Positions 7,918-15,505 of a stretch of 28,664 nucleotides of DNA are shown here, piece by piece (positions within the stretch are counted from its first letter, which is position 1; every line of letters begins with the position of its first letter). Source of the stretch: a virus. The stretch is taken from positions 1 to 28,664 of IMG/VR virus record IMGVR_UViG_3300007734_000546. One strand, written 5' to 3'. The translations under genes and the position numbers were made by a program. The notes beneath the pieces were generated by a model. That model made no database searches and was not told where the DNA came from. It worked only from the letters and a program-made list of their open reading frames with translations.

Positions 7918-9333
7918 ATGGCACTTAATTTTGGACTTTTAGGCGACGCTGGCGCGCCAGCTATGGGCTATTTGCAAGGGCAACAGGATGTTGTTCGTAA
8001 TCAATTAGCGCAGCAACAGATTCAAACTGGTCAATTAAATCAACAAAAAGCCCAAATGGAGATGGACGCTTTTAAGCGCCGCCAAGCGGGTCTTGACCAA
8101 TTTATGCAAAAGGCAAAAGAATTAGGTGTCAATGGTGACCCTGAACAACTGACGCAAGCCTATTGGGAACACGCCACATCGACGGGCGACCCGCAAGAAA
8201 TACAGGCGGCAATGATAGCGGTGCAAACTGCTAAAGAACGCAAGGCATACATGGCAAGCCAACCTGGTGCGGGCGGCGCTGTAGCTACACCTGTGCCTAT
8301 GACGAATAATCTTGGTACTGCGCTGCCGCCAGCAGGCGCGCCGTCAATGCCTTTTAGCGCGGGGGCAGCCCCCGCTGCTGCGCCGCCGCAAGGTAATGCT
8401 CTTTCAAACAATAGACTATCTCAAATCGAAAATAGGTTAGTTGAATTGCGACAATTTCCTATTGCAGGCAAGCAAGAGCGCGATGATTTAATTAAAGAAC
8501 GCACGGAATTAATGAAGCCTATAACAGGCGCAGCGGGCGGCTTTGTATACAACCAAGTCACCGGTAAGTTTGAACAGGCACCGGAAAAAATTAAAAAAAC
8601 TGACCTTCAAGTAAATTACGAATACGCCAAAGATCAAGGGTTTACGGGGTCTATATTTGATTACGAAAGAAAACTTAAAGAAGCTGGCCGCGCACCGGCT
8701 GCGCCGCGTCCCGAGCAGCCGCCAGTTGCGGTCATTGATCCTGTAACTGGCAAACAAGTTTACGTTAGCCGTGAAGAAGCATTGCGCGGGCGCATGGCTC
8801 CTGCAACAGCGCTTGAAGGTTTGGCTCCGAAAGAAATTCAAAGCCGAGAGGCCAAATACCCACAAGCTACCTCGGCAGTCAAAACGTTTGAAACTAAAGC
8901 TGATTCGCTTGCAGCGGATATGGAAAAATTGGCAAACCATCCAGGGCTGTCCGGCATCTCCGGTCTTATTTATGGCCGCACGCCTGCGGTCACAAAAGAA
9001 GCCCGCGCTGCCCAAGCGCTGTACGACAGTATTGTGGCTCGTGGCGGTTTTGCGGAACTGCAAGCAATGCGCGCATCGTCGCCAACTGGCGGGGCGTTGG
9101 GTAACGTGTCCAATCAAGAAGGTCAATATTTGCGCGATGCGTTTGCGCCAATCAACCGCACGCAAGACACGGGCGATTTGAAAGCTGCTTTGACAAACGC
9201 TGCCAACGCGACCCGATCTTCCAAACAACGTGTGCGCGATGCGTATGACATGACTTACGAATACAAAACAGGTGGCGCTGCGGCTCCCGCTGCTGCACCG
9301 GCTGGCGGCGGTGAATGGAAGGTAGTCAAATAA
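7918..9333 (+). CDS. Probable second ejection protein, coiled-coil rich
   Basis: The 471-residue protein has a Gln-rich coiled coil near the N-terminus (about 20-65), an Ala/Pro-rich linker (about 115-165), a charged helical middle and a Pro/Ala-rich C-terminus. A YAKDQGFTGSIFDYERKLKE segment (about 235) is common in phage internal virion proteins. The start follows AAGGA. The gene overlaps the next one by TAATG. Position between two other ejection-type genes suggests a role like P22 gp20 or gp16. Sequence alone does not decide which. Confidence 0.68.
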   Translation: MALNFGLLGDAGAPAMGYLQGQQDVVRNQLAQQQIQTGQLNQQKAQMEMDAFKRRQAGLDQFMQKAKELGVNGDPEQLTQAYWEHATSTGDPQEIQAAMIAVQTAKERKAYMASQPGAGGAVATPVPMTNNLGTALPPAGAPSMPFSAGAAPAAAPPQGNALSNNRLSQIENRLVELRQFPIAGKQERDDLIKERTELMKPITGAAGGFVYNQVTGKFEQAPEKIKKTDLQVNYEYAKDQGFTGSIFDYERKLKEAGRAPAAPRPEQPPVAVIDPVTGKQVYVSREEALRGRMAPATALEGLAPKEIQSREAKYPQATSAVKTFETKADSLAADMEKLANHPGLSGISGLIYGRTPAVTKEARAAQALYDSIVARGGFAELQAMRASSPTGGALGNVSNQEGQYLRDAFAPINRTQDTGDLKAALTNAANATRSSKQRVRDAYDMTYEYKTGGAAAPAAAPAGGGEWKVVK

Positions 9334-11369
9334 TGGCAACTCAAATCTATAAGGTGCGCGACCCTAGCGGTGCTATCCGCGAGATTGAAGGGCCAACAGG
9401 CGCGACTGACGACCAAGTAATTGCAAAAGCCAAAGAATTATTTGCCGCGCCCGCCCCTGCGCCTGTCTCCGCACCTGTTGAAGGTATGCCTACGGCTCCA
9501 CGGCAAGAATTGACTACCGGCCAGAAAGTTTATCAAGCAGCGCGGCCTTATGTAGCCCCTACGCTAGAAGCCTTGGGCGCGGCAGGCGGTGCGGTTTTGG
9601 GTACGCCTATGGGGCCATTGGGCACGGTAGGCGGGGCTGGGCTGGGCTATGGCATCGCCAAGCAAGGAATGACCGCCGCTGACGTGGCTATGGGTATGCA
9701 GCCCGCGCCTCAAGGTTCTGAAATTATCACTCAACCACTCAAAAATGTCTTAGAAGGCGCAACAATGGAAACGGGCGGGCGGGTGGCCGCGCCGTTGCTT
9801 GGTAAAGCCGCAGGCGCTGTCATGGACTTGCGCCAAATGCCTCAGCAAAAAGCTGCTGAAATTGCCCGCAACGCGCTTGCCAGTGATTTACCTAGCGCCC
9901 TTAATGCGCTACGCAACGCCCCAGCAGGTACAACCGCTGCGCAAGCGACCGCAGGTATTACCAACCCCACTTGGCAAGCCTTAATTGAGCGTCGATTGGC
10001 TGCTGATCCTAAGTTTACGCTGACGCTCAAAAACATGAACGAGCAAGACGCCGTAAACGAATTGGCTAAATTGGCGGGCGGCGTTAGCGCAACGGACGTA
10101 AAGACCGCAGCGCTTGAAGCCAAGGGCAGGCTAGGCGCAGTCACCACACCGATGCGTGACACCGCGCTGGCGCGTGCCAATCTCGGTCAAGACGTGGCCG
10201 ATTTAGAAGCCCGTGCGGGCAGCTTGAGCGATCAAGCGTTTTCCGCAGTGGCTGATGTGCGTCGTTTGGTCAATGCTGGAAACGTGGCCGAAGCAGCCGC
10301 GCGACTTGAGTTAATCAAAAAAGGTTTGCCGGTGGGCTTTACCAAGTACACCTACAAAGGCGACTTGGCCCGAATGGCTGATGAGTGGTCATCGCAAGCG
10401 GCCAATGCATCGTTGGACTTGGGCCAAGGCGCTCGACTGGCGCAAGGCGCTGCGGACAGTCTGCGCTCGGTAGGCATTAAACCCTTAAACGCGCCAGCGC
10501 TTGTAAGCAAAATACAAGGTTTGGCAACAGCGCCTGAGTTTGCTGGTAACGACATCATGTCTACGGCGGTAAAAAATGTTGCCGATGACATTGCCAAGTG
10601 GACAACCAGCGGCGGTTTGATAGACGCTGTGGCTTTGGACGCCATCCGCAAAAATTCGGTTAACGCCGCCATTCGTCAATTGAACCCTGGCGCGGACGCA
10701 ACTACGCAACGTAACTTGGCGGCGTCAGTTATGACCAAACTCAAGCCTGTTATTGACGACGCAATTGTCAACGCAGGCGGCGTGGGGTACAAAGATTACT
10801 TGGCCGCATACGCCAAAGGTGCGCAACAAATTGCGGAAAAGAAATTGTCCGGCAAAGCGTTGGATTTGTTCAAGACCAATAAGGATGAGTTTGTTCGGCT
10901 GGTTGAAGGCAACTCGCCGGATACTGTTGAGAAAATTCTTGGCCCAGGCAGCTATAACATTGCCAAAGATGTGAGCGAGAACACGCTCAATGTGCTGCGC
11001 GATCAGGCTACCAAAGTTGTGCGCGAGGCCAACATCAAGACTCAAGTAGCTGAAGGCCAAGACGCGCTCAAGGAACTGCTAACCCAGCACTTATCCAAAG
11101 TGCGTTTGCCATCGTACATCACCGCCGTGGCCGCAACTACCAATAAGGCAATCCAAATTTTGGAGAACAAGATTGGAACCAAAACCATGCGGACATTGAC
11201 CGAAGCATTTAAAACGCCGCAAGGCGCAGCCGATCTACTTAACACGCTACCCGCCAACGAGCGCAGCAAAGTGTTGCAATTGATCTCTGACCCATCTAAA
11301 TGGGGTGGAGTTGTGCCCGGCGCGGTTAACGCATTGTCTCCAGACAATCAAAACGCACTGGCACAATAA
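9333..11369 (+). CDS. Large internal virion / ejection protein
   Basis: The 678-residue protein begins with MATQIYKVRDPSGAIREIEG, then GATDDQVIAKAKELF, a short domain found at the start of many phage internal proteins. A Gly-rich hydrophobic stretch (about 85-115) could insert in membrane. The rest is long Ala-rich helices. The ATG at 9333 is preferred over one at 9315 because it forms a TAATG overlap with the previous stop and has GGAAGG at 9317-9322. I see no convincing lytic transglycosylase or peptidase motif. It is probably ejected with the DNA, as P22 gp16 is. Confidence 0.7.
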   Translation: MATQIYKVRDPSGAIREIEGPTGATDDQVIAKAKELFAAPAPAPVSAPVEGMPTAPRQELTTGQKVYQAARPYVAPTLEALGAAGGAVLGTPMGPLGTVGGAGLGYGIAKQGMTAADVAMGMQPAPQGSEIITQPLKNVLEGATMETGGRVAAPLLGKAAGAVMDLRQMPQQKAAEIARNALASDLPSALNALRNAPAGTTAAQATAGITNPTWQALIERRLAADPKFTLTLKNMNEQDAVNELAKLAGGVSATDVKTAALEAKGRLGAVTTPMRDTALARANLGQDVADLEARAGSLSDQAFSAVADVRRLVNAGNVAEAAARLELIKKGLPVGFTKYTYKGDLARMADEWSSQAANASLDLGQGARLAQGAADSLRSVGIKPLNAPALVSKIQGLATAPEFAGNDIMSTAVKNVADDIAKWTTSGGLIDAVALDAIRKNSVNAAIRQLNPGADATTQRNLAASVMTKLKPVIDDAIVNAGGVGYKDYLAAYAKGAQQIAEKKLSGKALDLFKTNKDEFVRLVEGNSPDTVEKILGPGSYNIAKDVSENTLNVLRDQATKVVREANIKTQVAEGQDALKELLTQHLSKVRLPSYITAVAATTNKAIQILENKIGTKTMRTLTEAFKTPQGAADLLNTLPANERSKVLQLISDPSKWGGVVPGAVNALSPDNQNALAQ

Positions 11370-11587
11370 TGGATCAGCAAACAATCAACCTTATTTTGGG
11401 CGCGTGCATGGCCGTGGCCGGATGGTTCGCCCGCGAGTTGTGGACAGCGGTGCAAGAATTGAAAAACGATTTGTCCAAGCTGCCCACAATCTACGTTGTT
11501 CGTCAGGACTACAAGGACGATATGCGAGAGGTCAAGGAGATGTTAAGCAAGATTTTCGACCGGCTGGAAAACAAAGCAGACAAATGA
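11369..11587 (+). CDS. Small membrane-anchored coiled-coil protein of the lysis region
   Basis: The 72-residue protein has one N-terminal membrane segment (about 7-24, LILGACMAVAGWFARELW) followed by a charged helix with coiled-coil spacing. It overlaps the preceding stop as TAATG. This topology resembles small phage lysis accessory proteins such as i-spanins or XhlA-like proteins, but it is short for an i-spanin. It opens a run of five small genes ending with the endolysin. Confidence 0.68.
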   Translation: MDQQTINLILGACMAVAGWFARELWTAVQELKNDLSKLPTIYVVRQDYKDDMREVKEMLSKIFDRLENKADK

Positions 11588-11590
11588 TTA

Positions 11591-11908
11591 ATGCGTGGCG
11601 TCATACTCTTTTTGGCGCTGGTCACGGTATCGGTCGCCCAGGACAAGCTGATCCTCAGTACGGAACCGCCGCCGCCAATCAGGAAGCCACCCAAACCCAA
11701 ACAGCCAAGCTGCGCGGTGCAGGAGTTGTATGCCATAGCCTGGTCAACGCACGACCCAGCAGAGCGCCACAAGGCCATGCTGGCGTGGCTGGACAAGTCA
11801 GCGTGCAGCGCGGACGATTACACTGCTATTTGGAACGCCCTATCTGAGTGGGCTGGCACTGCTGATAGCCCCGCCTTGCGGGCCAAGATCATGGAGAAAG
11901 CAAAATGA
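11591..11908 (+). CDS. Putative secreted protein of the lysis cassette
   Basis: The 105-residue protein has a predicted signal peptide (MRGVILFLALVTVSVAQ, cleavage near VAQ-D). A Pro/Lys stretch (PPPPIRKPPKPKQP) and a helical C-terminal half with two Cys follow. The lack of Cys at the cleavage site argues against a lipoprotein o-spanin, though the proline-rich part is spanin-like. It overlaps the next gene by four bases. The ribosome site is weak. A periplasmic role in lysis or superinfection control is inferred from position. Confidence 0.62.
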   Translation: MRGVILFLALVTVSVAQDKLILSTEPPPPIRKPPKPKQPSCAVQELYAIAWSTHDPAERHKAMLAWLDKSACSADDYTAIWNALSEWAGTADSPALRAKIMEKAK

Positions 11909-12135
11909 ACGAGTCATGGTTAGCACGCAACATCCAGCCGGTGACGGTTGTGTTCCTGCTGTTCTCTTACTTCTTCTTTGCGCTGCTGTCCGTCTTTGAG
12001 ATGGAAACCCGTGGGGCGTACGTTGACTTGTTAGGCCAAGCAATGATTATTGTGATTACCGCCATCTTTGCCGGTAAGACCGCCGAACGCATCGTAGACA
12101 TCCGAACCAACAAAGGAGCGCCAGATGGCCCTTGA
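11905..12135 (+). CDS. Small two-TM membrane protein, holin-like
   Basis: The 76-residue protein has two hydrophobic segments (about 12-31 and 42-58) and a basic C-terminal tail. It starts behind GGAG inside the end of the previous gene (ATGA overlap) and overlaps the 3-TM holin gene by 11 bp. Small two-TM proteins beside a holin often act as a second holin or an antiholin; the sequence does not decide which. Confidence 0.65.
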   Translation: MNESWLARNIQPVTVVFLLFSYFFFALLSVFEMETRGAYVDLLGQAMIIVITAIFAGKTAERIVDIRTNKGAPDGP

Positions 12136-12532
12136 TCCTGTATCCGCACTGTTAGACATTGGCGGCAAAGTCCTAGATAGGGTTTTCCCTGACCCAGCGC
12201 AGCAGGCCGCTGCCAAACTGGAATTGCTGAAACTCCAACAGAACGGCGAGTTGGCCCAGCTTGCGGGCCAGATGGACATCAACAAGATTGAAGCGGCCAG
12301 CAGCAGCGTCTTTGTCTCCGGCTGGCGTCCAGCGATTGGCTGGGTGTGCGGCGCTGGCTTTGCCGTCCAATTCGTCGTCGGCCCGCTGGCCGAGTGGGGC
12401 TCGGCCTTGGCCGGTCACCCTGTCAAGTTCCCGCAGATGGACACGGGCACCATGATGCCGCTGCTGCTGGGTATGCTTGGCCTGGGCGGTATGCGCACCG
12501 CTGAGAAGATTCAAGGCGTGGCTGCAAAATGA
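12125..12532 (+). CDS. Holin, 3-TM gene-transfer-release type
   Basis: The 135-residue protein has an amphipathic helical N-terminus (ALLDIGGKVLDRVFPDPAQQ, then a Leu/Gln-rich helix). Two or three membrane segments follow (about 63-90 and 106-123). The SSVFVSGWRPAIGWVCG motif is diagnostic of the Holin_3TMs family also found in gene transfer agents. AAAGGAG precedes the ATG. It should form inner-membrane lesions that release the M15 peptidase encoded four bases overlapped downstream. Confidence 0.86.
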   Translation: MALDPVSALLDIGGKVLDRVFPDPAQQAAAKLELLKLQQNGELAQLAGQMDINKIEAASSSVFVSGWRPAIGWVCGAGFAVQFVVGPLAEWGSALAGHPVKFPQMDTGTMMPLLLGMLGLGGMRTAEKIQGVAAK

Positions 12533-12948
12533 CACCTAATTTCACGTTGGCAGAATTAACTGTCACCGATCACCGAGAATTTAAAAATGAACCTAACCCT
12601 AGTGAAGTTGCAAATCTCCAGCGCTTGGCTGGCTTGCTGGAACAAGTTAAAGTCGCTATTGGCGGCAAGCCGGTCATGGTTAACAGCGCGTTTCGGAGCA
12701 AGCAAGTAAATGACGCAGTGGGCTCTAAAGACACTAGCCAGCATCGGGTCGGCTGCGCTGCTGATATTCGTGTACCCGGCATGGCCCCCGACGCTGTAGT
12801 CAAGGCGGTCATTGCGGCCAAGCTGCCGTTTGACCAGCTAATTCGTGAGTTCGACCGCTGGACGCACATCTCGGTGCCAAATGACCCCAAGGGCAAGCCT
12901 CGGGGCCAGGTGCTAATCATCGACAGTAAGGGCACTCGCCCGTACTAA
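12529..12948 (+). CDS. Endolysin, M15 family zinc peptidase
   Basis: The 139-residue protein carries the Peptidase_M15_3 signature: SAFRS (53-57), SQHRVGCAADI with zinc ligands H72 and D79, and WTHISV with H113. The family cleaves peptide bonds in peptidoglycan cross-links. No signal peptide or SAR segment is present, so export should depend on the holin upstream (ATGA overlap). It is the last rightward gene of the late region and its 3' end overlaps an antisense ORF from the opposing operon. Confidence 0.9.
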   Translation: MTPNFTLAELTVTDHREFKNEPNPSEVANLQRLAGLLEQVKVAIGGKPVMVNSAFRSKQVNDAVGSKDTSQHRVGCAADIRVPGMAPDAVVKAVIAAKLPFDQLIREFDRWTHISVPNDPKGKPRGQVLIIDSKGTRPY

Positions 12949-13083
12949 CTGCATGGCGTCCTTCAGGTCGCCGCGCAGTTGCTCAATGGCGTCCTGTTGG
13001 GCTTGCATTCGTAAGTACGCGTCCAAAGCGAATTTCGCTAAGGTTTCGTGGTTCCATGCGGCGAAGTTCGGTAGGTCTTGCAT
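12913..13083 (-). CDS. Small helical phage protein overlapping the HTH gene
   Basis: This 56-residue ORF starts with MQDLPNFAAWNHETLAKFAL and contains EQLRGDLKDAMQLVR. That pattern (LAKFA-DAY-EQLR-DLKDA) occurs in small hypothetical proteins of many phages of Burkholderiales, so it is probably real. It overlaps the upstream HTH-like gene by about 100 bp in another frame. It also overlaps the endolysin 3' end by 36 bp on the opposite strand. No good Shine-Dalgarno is visible, so translation may be coupled. Function unknown. Confidence 0.55.
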   Translation of the reverse strand: MQDLPNFAAWNHETLAKFALDAYLRMQAQQDAIEQLRGDLKDAMQLVRASALTVDD

Positions 13084-13318
13084 TTTTTGATCTAGGTTTA
13101 GGACAATCTTCTGGCGGGATTACCGCGCACCATACAGCTTGCGGCGGCAATTGCTGTTTGGCCTCTAGCCATCTATCTATATAAGTATCAGGCATATTTT
13201 GCAGCGCGGCATAAATTGTGTCGTGTTTCTTTTCTAACCGTTCGGCTATTTCTTTTGCTGTCAGGCCATCTTGGTACTGGTGCAATAGCTGCCTAATTTT
13301 TGGGTGGCTTGGTTTCAT
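12983..13318 (-). CDS. Small HTH-like putative DNA-binding protein
   Basis: The 111-residue protein has a helix-turn-helix-like segment (about 17-42, DGLTAKEIAERLEKKHDTIY). A possible wing with Trp follows, and then a Pro/Arg-rich tail. Its ATG overlaps the previous stop (ATGA). It is one of the last genes of the leftward operon and could be a transcription regulator. The C-terminal 33 residues are encoded in DNA shared with another small ORF, so the exact end is less certain. Confidence 0.65.
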   Translation of the reverse strand: MKPSHPKIRQLLHQYQDGLTAKEIAERLEKKHDTIYAALQNMPDTYIDRWLEAKQQLPPQAVWCAVIPPEDCPKPRSKNARPTELRRMEPRNLSEIRFGRVLTNASPTGRH

Positions 13319-13521
13319 ACGCCCCGCCGTTTGATATTTAAGTGATCACTCGCGCCAGGGCGCGGCGTTTCCATGCGGGGCGGTTGGTACACGGGTCTTT
13401 CCCAAATACTAAACGTTGGCGGCAATGCTTCATGTTTTTTACGTTCTCTTGCTGTCCAAGGTTCAGTAAGATTTAAATCTTTGCGATGCGTTGCATTATT
13501 GTTTAACGAAACAAATGTCAT
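13315..13521 (-). CDS. Small hypothetical protein
   Basis: The 68-residue protein is hydrophilic, with a basic middle (WTARERKKHEALPPTFSIW) and Pro/Arg-rich C-terminus (YQPPRMETPRPGASDH). The ATG at 13521 is chosen over one at 13584. It has GGAG at the right spacing and makes an ATGA overlap with the previous stop. No family recognised. Confidence 0.58.
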   Translation of the reverse strand: MTFVSLNNNATHRKDLNLTEPWTARERKKHEALPPTFSIWERPVYQPPRMETPRPGASDHLNIKRRGV

Positions 13522-13703
13522 GTATTCTCCAATGGTGCTGTACAAGTGTGAATGTTCCATGTGCGTTTGCCACATAGAGGACATAAGTTTTTCTTTAAAC
13601 TAGCTAATGCTGCTTTCTTACCATCGTAGTAGCCTGATTGGTATGCAATCAGCAGCGCATTGCCATCGTCTTTGTAGACCTGTGTATCGTCATCTTCATC
13701 CAT
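13518..13703 (-). CDS. Small zinc-finger-like protein
   Basis: The 61-residue protein has an acidic N-terminus (MDEDDDTQVY). It ends in a compact Cys/His knuckle, CPLCGKRTWNIHTC, with C41, C44, H52 and C54 as likely zinc ligands. AAGGAT precedes the start, which lies inside the end of the previous gene. Such treble-clef knuckles bind nucleic acid or protein. The target is unknown. Confidence 0.65.
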   Translation of the reverse strand: MDEDDDTQVYKDDGNALLIAYQSGYYDGKKAALASLKKNLCPLCGKRTWNIHTCTAPLENT

Positions 13704-14241
13704 TGTTCTTATCCTTTAGCTTTGCTTCAAAGTTTTTCCACGTTTGTGTTGCGCTTGTTGTCCAGCATTCAGCCGCTTCTTGCGCAGTCAGCCCTACCCA
13801 TGTGCGCTGTGGTGAGATGGTGTAAAGGTGCCCTGTGTATTTTTCAGGCACAGCATATTCCACAAGTACGCCATCAATTACCAACGCCACAGGCTCCTGC
13901 GCTGGTTGTGCCAAGGCTTCTTTGTGGAATTCGTTGCCCCCACAATTTGCACACGCAAGATAGTCAAGGTCAGCTTCAGACAGTGCTGATGTAAATTCCT
14001 GCGCTCCGCATTCGTTACAAGCCCACGCCCAATTAGAGTCTTGCGCTGGCTGCGCCAACTTGTCTTGCCATTCGCTTGGGTGCAGCTTAGGCACATAGCC
14101 ATAACGCTCACTAACTTTTTTATTTTCTGCTTCAATAAATTTTTGTGCTGCCCTTCTGCCATCGGGTTCATGGTCTACCAAATTAACTTCGTCTATTGTC
14201 TTGGCAATTGCCGCTTTCTTTTTGCTTTGGTATCCTGTCAT
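13696..14241 (-). CDS. Double zinc-ribbon phage protein
   Basis: The 181-residue protein contains two CxxC pairs, C75/C78 and C97/C100 (ACNECG, CANCGG), which should bind one zinc. They are flanked by two copies of the linker LAQPAQ (62-67, 110-115), a low-complexity joint common in phages of Burkholderiales. The C-terminal part (RTWVGLTAQEAAECW, TWKNFEAKLK) forms a separate small domain. It starts with an ATGA overlap. The modular build suggests a shuffled accessory protein; its function is unknown. Confidence 0.68.
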   Translation of the reverse strand: MTGYQSKKKAAIAKTIDEVNLVDHEPDGRRAAQKFIEAENKKVSERYGYVPKLHPSEWQDKLAQPAQDSNWAWACNECGAQEFTSALSEADLDYLACANCGGNEFHKEALAQPAQEPVALVIDGVLVEYAVPEKYTGHLYTISPQRTWVGLTAQEAAECWTTSATQTWKNFEAKLKDKNNG

Positions 14242-14477
14242 GCTTGTTCTCCTCTGGCCCTGATTGCTGCTTCAATTTCCTGACATTTATCTAGCGCCCA
14301 ATCATCTGGTTCAGTAGCGTTACCTATATCTCTGGCGATCTTGGCGCATTGTTTGCGTTCGTCAGCACGGGCTGCTGCTTCTACCAAGGCGGCGAATTTA
14401 CAAAGGCTTTTATTTTTGCCATCAAATCCGACAAACCCAGCCTTTCGCGCCATGAGAGTAATTTCATCTACGTTCAT
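14238..14477 (-). CDS. Small hypothetical phage protein
   Basis: The 79-residue protein starts with MNVDEITLMARKAGF and has a helical Ala/Cys region (FAALVEAAARADERKQCAKI) typical of a very common phage hypothetical. The ATG at 14477 is preferred over the one at 14510 because GGGGGA lies just upstream and the ATGA overlaps the previous stop. Function unknown. Confidence 0.68.
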   Translation of the reverse strand: MNVDEITLMARKAGFVGFDGKNKSLCKFAALVEAAARADERKQCAKIARDIGNATEPDDWALDKCQEIEAAIRARGEQA

Positions 14478-14698
14478 GGCTTCCCCCAAATAATCAGATA
14501 TGTAATCCATAAACCAAGCACCACCGTAAGCAAGGTTATCAATCCCTTGAATGTGTGGGCGAGATCGTCTATCGGGTCATCTATCTGTGCGTCTTTAAAC
14601 CCGTTGGTGTAGGCATCATTGATTTCTTTGATGCGCTGCTTGCGCACAGGGCAGTCTTTACCTTGTTCGCATTGACCATTTGCGTTACAGCAGTTCAT
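14474..14698 (-). CDS. Small single-TM protein with N-terminal cysteines
   Basis: The 74-residue protein begins MNCCNANGQCEQGKDCPVRK, with four Cys in the first 16 residues that could bind a metal. One C-terminal membrane helix follows (about 51-69, LITLLTVVLGLWITYLIIW). It is a recurrent phage hypothetical. Its gene is linked by ATGA overlaps on both sides. The cytoplasmic Cys head with a membrane tail suggests a membrane-tethered metal-binding protein. Confidence 0.7.
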   Translation of the reverse strand: MNCCNANGQCEQGKDCPVRKQRIKEINDAYTNGFKDAQIDDPIDDLAHTFKGLITLLTVVLGLWITYLIIWGKP

Positions 14699-14790
14699 AG
14701 TAATGCATCCTCGTAGTTATCGGGATTAACAGGTATTTTCTTGTAGGGCTTGTCAGGTAGTGGCGTAGTGGGAAAGGGCCATGTTTTCAT
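14695..14790 (-). CDS. Tiny proline-rich protein (31 aa)
   Basis: The ORF begins MKTWPFPTTPLPDKPYKK and ends YEDALL. ATGA overlaps with both the upstream gene (stop 14787) and the downstream gene (start 14698) strongly suggest it is translated. The peptide is rich in Pro and has no hydrophobic helix, so it may be a short binding motif. It fills what would otherwise be the only gap in this part of the operon. Confidence 0.55.
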   Translation of the reverse strand: MKTWPFPTTPLPDKPYKKIPVNPDNYEDALL

Positions 14791-14999
14791 TTGGCAAGCT
14801 CCTTTAGCATTGCGTCTGCGTCTATGTATGCAAGTTTTGCTCTTTGCTCAGGTGTAACTAATCCAGCATCGTGCATATCTCTTGCCGCAAAACCTTGCAA
14901 TACCAGCCCAGCAAAGTGGTCACGCAAGGTCATGTCCCTTGCAAAGCCGCCTGTCTTGATGTGCCAGTCGGTATAGTCTTTTGCAATTTCAATGTTCAT
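14787..14999 (-). CDS. Small hypothetical phage protein
   Basis: The 70-residue protein has a helical C-terminal half (EQRAKLAYIDADAMLKELAK) and a conserved-looking GGFARDMTLRDHFAGLVLQG segment. That pattern (aMTLRDyFAg..L.g) recurs in small proteins of many Gram-negative phages. ATGA overlaps link it to both neighbours. Function unknown. Confidence 0.68.
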   Translation of the reverse strand: MNIEIAKDYTDWHIKTGGFARDMTLRDHFAGLVLQGFAARDMHDAGLVTPEQRAKLAYIDADAMLKELAK

Positions 15000-15187
15000 T
15001 TGTATTCCTTCAAGCGCGTATTCAAACGCTCTATACGGGTTAGATTGAGGTCAAGCACAGCCTGGGCATACTCAACCGCACCTTCAGCTTCAAGCCGATC
15101 AAGATGTGCCTGTGCAAGTTCTTTGGCAATCACTTCTGCTGGCGTCAGGTCACGCCAGTAGTCCTTCAAAAACTTAAAAAATTTCAT
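14996..15187 (-). CDS. Small hypothetical helical protein
   Basis: The 63-residue protein contains LTPAEVIAKELAQAHLDRLEAE and an amphipathic C-terminal helix, a frequent phage hypothetical. It is ATGA-linked to both neighbours. It has no membrane segment or metal site. Confidence 0.68.
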   Translation of the reverse strand: MKFFKFLKDYWRDLTPAEVIAKELAQAHLDRLEAEGAVEYAQAVLDLNLTRIERLNTRLKEYK

Positions 15188-15375
15188 GGTAATTTAGCCT
15201 CTTTTAGTAGTTCAAGTCTCTCCCGCGCAACGCGCAGGGTGTTGTACCGCTGGTGCAAACGCTCCAGCATGGATACTCTTTTGAGCGTGTTGCGCTCGTT
15301 GTTCAGCATACTCAGCACTTCCTCTTCAGTCAGTGTGGGCAGACGATCATTTAGACTTCGCCAAGTGTTTTTCAA
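15184..15375 (-). CDS. Small helical hypothetical protein, TTG start
   Basis: The 63-residue protein is strongly helical and Arg/Leu/Glu-rich (SMLNNERNTLKRVSMLERLH, then RVARERLELLKE). No ATG lies near the beginning; the likely start is TTG at 15375 with GGAG seven bases upstream. It overlaps the 52-aa upstream ORF by 29 bp. A coiled-coil dimer is likely. Function unknown. Confidence 0.62.
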   Translation of the reverse strand: MKNTWRSLNDRLPTLTEEEVLSMLNNERNTLKRVSMLERLHQRYNTLRVARERLELLKEAKLP

Positions 15376-15505
15376 TTCGTGTCTCCAGTTTGGTAATCAG
15401 ATTGACGCAACGGTCATACGCCCGATAGGTGGCGTTCAACTGGCGCGTGCGAGCTTTGAGTTCGGCCTTGGCCGCTTTGAGTTGTGCTTTCAATTTGTCT
15501 AACAT
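15347..15505 (-). CDS. Small basic coiled-coil protein (52 aa)
   Basis: The ORF begins MLDKLKAQLKAAKAELKART and is Lys/Ala/Leu-rich throughout. It starts behind a strong GGAGG inside the last codons of the helicase gene (stop 15499). Lysine-rich, regularly spaced hydrophobic residues suggest a coiled coil or nucleic-acid-contacting helix. It overlaps the next gene (TTG 15375) by 29 bp. Confidence 0.6.
   Translation of the reverse strand: MLDKLKAQLKAAKAELKARTRQLNATYRAYDRCVNLITKLETRIEKHLAKSK

Noticed and set aside
9315-9332. Earlier ATG for the large ejection gene
   Set aside because: The six extra codons lie on the ribosome site of the ATG at 9333, which also makes the usual TAATG overlap.
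8509-9339. Open frame of 276 codons on the minus strand
   Set aside because: It is antisense to the ejection gene and rich in Phe, Arg, Ser and Cys in the way shadow frames are. There is no operon context.
11305-11847. Plus-strand frame of 180 codons possibly encoding an embedded o-spanin
   Set aside because: It overlaps two better supported lysis genes, and its translation has no lipobox or signal peptide.
12930-12941. GGGC-ACTC-GCCC hairpin at the converging operon ends
   Set aside because: The stem has only four pairs and there is no T run in either direction, so I do not call it a terminator.
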